Below are positions 6,129 to 8,557 of a stretch of DNA of 8,557 nt, piece after piece; within the stretch, counting starts at the first letter, position 1; each line of letters begins with the position of its first letter. A model generated the notes under the pieces. It was not told where the DNA came from. It saw nothing but the letters and a program-made list of their open reading frames with translations, and did no database searches. Both the position numbers and the translations under genes were made by a program. Source of the DNA: Nitriliruptoraceae bacterium (GTDB lineage: Bacteria > Actinomycetota > Nitriliruptoria > Nitriliruptorales > Nitriliruptoraceae). The stretch is from positions 1 to 8,557 of the forward strand of contig SKNK01000126.1 in assembly GCA_007120565.1 (NCBI GenBank), read 5' to 3'.

Positions 6129-6761
6129 ATGGAGATCGCCAACGAGGCCCTGCGGGCCGCGTACGACCAGGATGCGGCGCGGCGTGACGGCGGCGAGCCG
6201 GAGCCGTGGCGGCTCGCGATCGTCGATCGGTTCCTGGCTCGGATCGACGAGGCGCCACCCCAGCTGCCGGTCCTCGAGTTGGGCTGTGGCACCGGCCAGC
6301 TCGCCCACTATCTGGCGGACCGCAGGACGGACGTCGTTGGCCTCGACCTGTCGCTGGAGATGATCCGTCGCACCAGGGCGCGCGGGGTGACCGCGTTGGT
6401 GGCCGACTTCCTGCGCCTGCCCTTCGCCGACGCGAGCTTCGCTGCCGCACTGGCCTTCAACTCCTTCCTCCACGTACCCGCTCGTGACCGTCCCGCGCTG
6501 TTCGGCGAGGTAGCTCGCGTCCTCGCCGACGATGGCGTGTTGACGGTCGTGACGTGGGGCGGAGTGACGCGCGAGGGCCCGCTGGAGGACGACTGGCTCG
6601 AGCCGCCGCGGTTCTTCGCAACCTTCGACGATGACGACCTTCTGGAGCAGCCGACACCGGGATTCGTGACCGATAGCGTCGTCCTGCTGCCCGACCACGC
6701 CTCGCACGGCGTGCATCCTCAGGCGGTCACCTACCGACGGACCCGCGGGGCGGACACCTAG
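6129..6761 (+). CDS. Class I SAM-dependent methyltransferase
   Basis: This 210-residue cytoplasmic protein has the Rossmann-type methyltransferase fold. Motif I is VLELGCGTGQLA (48-59), with the glycine loop Gly52-Gly56. The acidic end of strand 2, which binds the SAM ribose, is Asp73 in VVGLDLS. VADFLRLPFADASF (91-104) carries Asp93 near the adenine, and AALAFNSFLHVP (106-117) is the motif IV strand. LFGEVARVLADDGVLTVVTW (124-143) forms the usual helix and strand 5. The pattern is that of the Methyltransf_11/25 group, which methylates small molecules of many kinds, and the acceptor cannot be predicted. The start at 6129 keeps the whole fold and follows a TAGGTT box. Its TAG stop overlaps the stop of the convergent VOC gene within one CTAG. 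Confidence 0.92.
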   Translation: MEIANEALRAAYDQDAARRDGGEPEPWRLAIVDRFLARIDEAPPQLPVLELGCGTGQLAHYLADRRTDVVGLDLSLEMIRRTRARGVTALVADFLRLPFADASFAAALAFNSFLHVPARDRPALFGEVARVLADDGVLTVVTWGGVTREGPLEDDWLEPPRFFATFDDDDLLEQPTPGFVTDSVVLLPDHASHGVHPQAVTYRRTRGADT

Positions 6762-7177
6762 GTCGGCGAGCCGCCGATGTTGACCATCCAGGTCACCCCG
6801 AAGCGGTCGACACAGGCACCGAAGTAGTCCCCCCAGGGTGCCTGCTCCAGTGGCTCGATGACCGCGCCGCCGTCAGCGAGTCCGTCGTAGAAGCCACGTA
6901 GCGTGGGCTCGTCGTCACCGCTCAGCGCGATCGAGATCGCCGACCCGGGCTGGTAGGCCATCCCGTCGGGGGCATCGGCGCCCATCACCACCAGCCCGTG
7001 GGGCGTGACCAACTGCGCGTGCATGATGCGGTCGTCGTTGGAGGCGTCCCCGCTCATGCCCATCTCCGCGAAGGTCTGCATCGTCAGCTCGCCACCGAAG
7101 ACACTCCGGTAGAAGTCCATCGCCTCGCGGGCTTGGTCCTTGAAGTGCAGGTAGGGGTTGATGTGTGCGTCGGTCAC
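6758..7177 (-). CDS. PhnB-like VOC (glyoxalase-fold) protein
   Basis: This 139-residue protein of the vicinal oxygen chelate superfamily is of the PhnB-like kind found in many actinobacteria. Family features are the opening INPYLHFKDQAREAMDFYRS (6-25), FGGELTMQTFAEM (27-39), IMHAQLVTPHGLVVMGAD (51-68) and the ending APWGDYFGACVDRFGVTWMV (113-132). These form the paired beta-alpha-beta-beta-beta units that usually hold a metal. Members include glyoxalases, dioxygenases and resistance proteins, but most PhnB-like ones have no proven reaction. I chose the GTG at 7177 because AAGGAG stands 6 bases upstream and family similarity begins here. A longer frame to 7252 would translate the tandem repeats. 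It is the last gene of the minus-strand cluster, 93 bases after the DHFR-like gene, and it ends on the CTAG shared with the convergent methyltransferase. Confidence 0.9.
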   Translation of the reverse strand: MTDAHINPYLHFKDQAREAMDFYRSVFGGELTMQTFAEMGMSGDASNDDRIMHAQLVTPHGLVVMGADAPDGMAYQPGSAISIALSGDDEPTLRGFYDGLADGGAVIEPLEQAPWGDYFGACVDRFGVTWMVNIGGSPT

Positions 7178-7183
7178 GGCGCG

Positions 7184-7189
7184 CTCCTT
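7184..7189 (-). promoter_or_regulatory. Shine-Dalgarno site of the VOC gene
   Basis: AAGGAG on the minus strand lies 6 bases before the GTG at 7177. It settles this GTG as the start over the upstream frame that reaches 7252. Confidence 0.75.
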
Positions 7190-7195
7190 CGTAGG

Positions 7196-7237
7196 GATGT
7201 CGAGGTAGTGATGTCGAGGCAGTGACGTCGAGGCAGA
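7196..7237. repeat. Three tandem 14-bp repeats before the VOC gene
   Basis: Three head-to-tail units of 14 bp fill 7196-7209 (GATGTCGAGGTAGT), 7210-7223 (GATGTCGAGGCAGT) and 7224-7237 (GACGTCGAGGCAGA). Neighbouring units differ at one and two positions, so this is a real local duplication. It ends 18 bases before the VOC start, just before the ribosome-binding site, in the gap after the DHFR-like gene. It could be an array of binding sites, a variable leader spacing, or neutral slippage. Confidence 0.85.
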
Positions 7238-7249
7238 CCGGTCAACCGG
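7238..7249. repeat. Short palindrome CCGGT-CA-ACCGG
   Basis: A 5-bp inverted repeat with a 2-base centre directly abuts the third 14-bp unit in the gap between the DHFR-like and VOC genes. On the minus strand it contains TTGACC, similar to a -35 hexamer, but no -10 box stands at 16-18 bases from it. It could be part of an operator for the VOC gene; as a hairpin it is too short to call a terminator. Confidence 0.35.
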
Positions 7250-7270
7250 CACGGACTCATCGGTCCAGGC

Positions 7271-7882
7271 TCACGCCAACGCGAACGAGCCGGGCACGAT
7301 CCGGCCTGCTGGCTCGTAGGTGCCCATCACCACCCCGGTGGTCGAGGTCTTGCTGTGAACGAGCTTGAGACCGGAGGGGATGGCACCGTCGTCGAACAGG
7401 CGCTTGCCCGATCCGATGACCACGGGGAAGACCCACAGACGGAACTGGTCGATGAGCTCGTGACGCAGCAGTGTCTGGATCAGGTTGCCGCTGCCGTGCA
7501 CCTGCAGTTCCGGTCCCTCCTCCTCCTTCAACGCGGCGATGCCTTCGGCCGCGTCACCTTCGATGAGCACCGAGTTGCTCCACTCGAGGGTGGGGCGGCT
7601 GCGCGATGCCACGTACTTGGTGGCCTCGTTGAAGATCGCTGCGCCGTCCTCCTCGCTGGCGTGGGGCCAGTGGGCGGCCATGATGTCGTAGGTCCTGCGG
7701 CCGAGGACGAGACCGAAGGGCTTGCTGGTCAGCTCACCCATCTCCTCCCCCATCGCCTCGTCCCAGTAGTTCACCGACCAACCGCCGTGCTCGAAGCCGC
7801 CACGGTCGTCCTCGCCGGGCCCGCCGGGGGCCTGCATGACCCCGTCGAGGGTCATGAACGTGCTCACGATCAACTGCCTCAT
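7271..7882 (-). CDS. Dihydrofolate reductase-family (RibD C-terminal fold) protein
   Basis: This 203-residue protein has the DHFR/RibD-C fold, which binds NADPH in known members. It starts with the strand LIVSTFMTLDGVMQAPGG (4-21). It continues with FGLVLGRRTYDIMAAHWP (56-73), containing the Gly-Arg-x-Thr-Tyr element, and VHGSGNLIQTLLRHELID (128-145). It ends with the FPVVIGSGKRLFDDG segment (152-166). These match the stand-alone dihydrofolate reductase family proteins common in actinobacteria; most are not housekeeping folate enzymes and their substrates are unknown. The ATG at 7882 is preceded by AGAGAGGA with an 8-base gap. Only 30 bases separate it from the SRPBCC stop upstream, so the two are probably co-transcribed. 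The VOC gene follows after 93 bases. Confidence 0.92.
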   Translation of the reverse strand: MRQLIVSTFMTLDGVMQAPGGPGEDDRGGFEHGGWSVNYWDEAMGEEMGELTSKPFGLVLGRRTYDIMAAHWPHASEEDGAAIFNEATKYVASRSRPTLEWSNSVLIEGDAAEGIAALKEEEGPELQVHGSGNLIQTLLRHELIDQFRLWVFPVVIGSGKRLFDDGAIPSGLKLVHSKTSTTGVVMGTYEPAGRIVPGSFALA

Positions 7883-7890
7883 CGGTTGCG

Positions 7891-7898
7891 TCCTCTCT
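7891..7898 (-). promoter_or_regulatory. Shine-Dalgarno site of the DHFR-like gene
   Basis: AGAGAGGA on the minus strand ends 8 bases before the ATG at 7882. The same octamer with the following CG stands at the same distance before the SRPBCC start. Confidence 0.6.
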
Positions 7899-7912
7899 GG
7901 TTCAGCTCGGGG

Positions 7913-8404
7913 TCAACCTTCGTGGTCGAGCAGGGCATCCATCTGGCCAACGGCCGCCGTCAACCCCTCTTCCATGCCCATCTCCAGGACCTGCTCCATC
8001 TGTTCGAGCGACGCGAAGATCGAGCGCATCTCCATGCGGGTGCCACCATCGTGGTCGGTGAGCGTCATCCGCACCGTGCTGACCGGCAGGTCCTCGTTAG
8101 GCGCGCCGTCCTGGTCGGCGAACCCGTCGAGGAACTCCAGGGATCGCGGCGGCTCGACCGACGTGATCCGCCACCAACCGCGGTACTTCTCCCCCTCCGG
8201 GCTGGTCATGAAGTAGAGGACCTCGCCGCCGGGGGTCAGGTCGTGCTGCTCCATGGTCGCCGGGTAGGTCGGCGGTCCCCACCACCGCTCCAGCTTGCGG
8301 GGGTCCTCCCACAGTTGCCACACCTTCTCCACCGGGGCGGCGAAGTCGGCGACCAAGGTGAGGGTCAAGGTGTCGAGGTCCTTGTCGACGCTGGTCACGC
8401 TCAT
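7913..8404 (-). CDS. SRPBCC / AHSA1-domain protein
   Basis: This 163-residue protein is a single SRPBCC (START-like, AHSA1) domain, a fold with a deep hydrophobic cavity for small ligands. Recognisable parts are the first strand and helix LTLTLVADFAAPVEKVWQLW (13-32) and DPRKLERWWGPPTYPA (34-49) with the conserved Trp-Trp-Gly. GWWRITSVEPPRSLEFLDGF (76-95) and a long C-terminal helix from about residue 132, with GMEEGLTAAVGQMDALL (143-159), close the cavity. Its ATG overlaps the TGA of the upstream regulator gene as ATGA, and AGAGAGGA lies 8 bases before the start. The pairing of an ArsR-type repressor with an AHSA1 protein is frequent in actinobacteria and suggests a small-molecule response unit, but the ligand is unknown. 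Confidence 0.92.
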   Translation of the reverse strand: MSVTSVDKDLDTLTLTLVADFAAPVEKVWQLWEDPRKLERWWGPPTYPATMEQHDLTPGGEVLYFMTSPEGEKYRGWWRITSVEPPRSLEFLDGFADQDGAPNEDLPVSTVRMTLTDHDGGTRMEMRSIFASLEQMEQVLEMGMEEGLTAAVGQMDALLDHEG

Positions 8405-8557
8405 CTGCTTCGTCCTCTCTTCTCATCGCCCGGTTCCGGGCTCCGGTCCTCGGCGAGCAGGTCGGACATGCGATCCACACGTCCGCGCCACAGCGCCTCG
8501 AGCTCGTCCAAGGCACGGCGTGCCCGACGAACGGCTTCTGGGTCGCTGCGCACGAGC
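8401..8557 (-). CDS. C-terminal end of a probable ArsR-family regulator (partial)
   Basis: Only the last 51 residues are inside the window; the DNA-binding part lies beyond the right edge. The visible part reads LVRSDPEAVRRARRALDELE, then ALWRGRVDRMSDLLAED, and a polar tail ending GDEKRGRSR. A helix of the form ALDELEALWRGRVDRMSDLLAED is typical of the C-terminus of winged-helix ArsR-type repressors that precede AHSA1/SRPBCC genes, where it helps dimerise. The TGA overlaps the SRPBCC start (ATGA), so this should be the first gene of the cluster and probably its repressor. The family call rests on this short segment and on the context. The promoter and operator would lie outside the window. 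Confidence 0.68.
   Translation of the reverse strand, partial: LVRSDPEAVRRARRALDELEALWRGRVDRMSDLLAEDRSPEPGDEKRGRSR
8413..8420 (-). promoter_or_regulatory. Shine-Dalgarno site of the SRPBCC gene
   Basis: AGAGAGGA on the minus strand ends 8 bases before the ATG at 8404. It lies within the final codons of the regulator gene, so translation of the SRPBCC protein is probably coupled to that of the regulator. Confidence 0.6.

Noticed and set aside
6051..6716. 221-codon minus-strand open frame opposite the methyltransferase
   Set aside because: The plus strand has all the SAM-binding motifs. The reverse frame has no recognisable domain.
7238..7266. Terminator after the DHFR-like gene formed by two short hairpins
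   Set aside because: The stems are 4 and 5 bp with no T-run, and the genes may be co-transcribed across this gap.
1..8557. CRISPR array, tRNA, rRNA, insertion sequence, phage or toxin-antitoxin system
   Set aside because: No regularly spaced long repeats, cloverleaf-like sequence, transposase or phage-type protein was seen on either strand.

Overview
The window is GC-rich (roughly two thirds G+C by eye) with codon use heavily biased to G/C in third positions. The protein families and the mix of Shine-Dalgarno-led and apparently leaderless starts suggest an actinomycete-type bacterium (Actinomycetota). This is an inference from base composition and protein style; no rRNA or marker gene is present. 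Nothing marks the region as a phage, plasmid, CRISPR locus or insertion sequence. It reads as ordinary accessory chromosome with some decay. I did not find a convincing undescribed system.

Layout, left to right. Positions 14-3723 (minus strand) hold two adjacent half-size ABC exporter genes, transcribed right to left and separated by 2 bases. They form a textbook asymmetric pair. The first gene product (1819-3723) has a degenerate ATPase site, with Asp for the catalytic Glu and Gln for the switch His. The second (14-1816) has intact catalytic residues but a modified signature motif. Together they should make one heterodimeric exporter of unknown substrate. Positions 3724-3872 are a short leader with a 10-bp direct repeat. 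Positions 3873-4404 hold the decayed C-terminal half of a SAM-dependent methyltransferase, with no N-terminus and a frameshift, directly against the stop of the next gene. Positions 4405-5859 (minus strand) encode a membrane acyltransferase of the AT3 family, whose start is problematic. Positions 5858-6079 (plus strand) encode a small DUF2905-like membrane protein, divergent from the acyltransferase and sharing a CATG with its only in-frame ATG start. Positions 6129-6761 (plus strand) encode an intact class I methyltransferase.

Positions 6758-8557 (minus strand) look like a small regulator-led cluster. It runs from the C-terminal end of a probable ArsR-family repressor (cut by the window edge), through an SRPBCC/AHSA1-domain protein (ATGA overlap) and a DHFR/RibD-C-fold protein (30 bases further on), to a PhnB-type VOC/glyoxalase-fold protein. 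The last gene follows a 93-base gap carrying three tandem 14-bp repeats. ArsR, AHSA1, DHFR-like and VOC genes are often grouped in actinobacteria, but the substrate chemistry is unknown.

Points most worth a second look are the asymmetric exporter site chemistry, the methyltransferase relic at the acyltransferase boundary, the acyltransferase start (a strong SD-ATG lies out of frame), the triple 14-bp repeat before the VOC gene, and the leaderless-type promoters on the plus strand.
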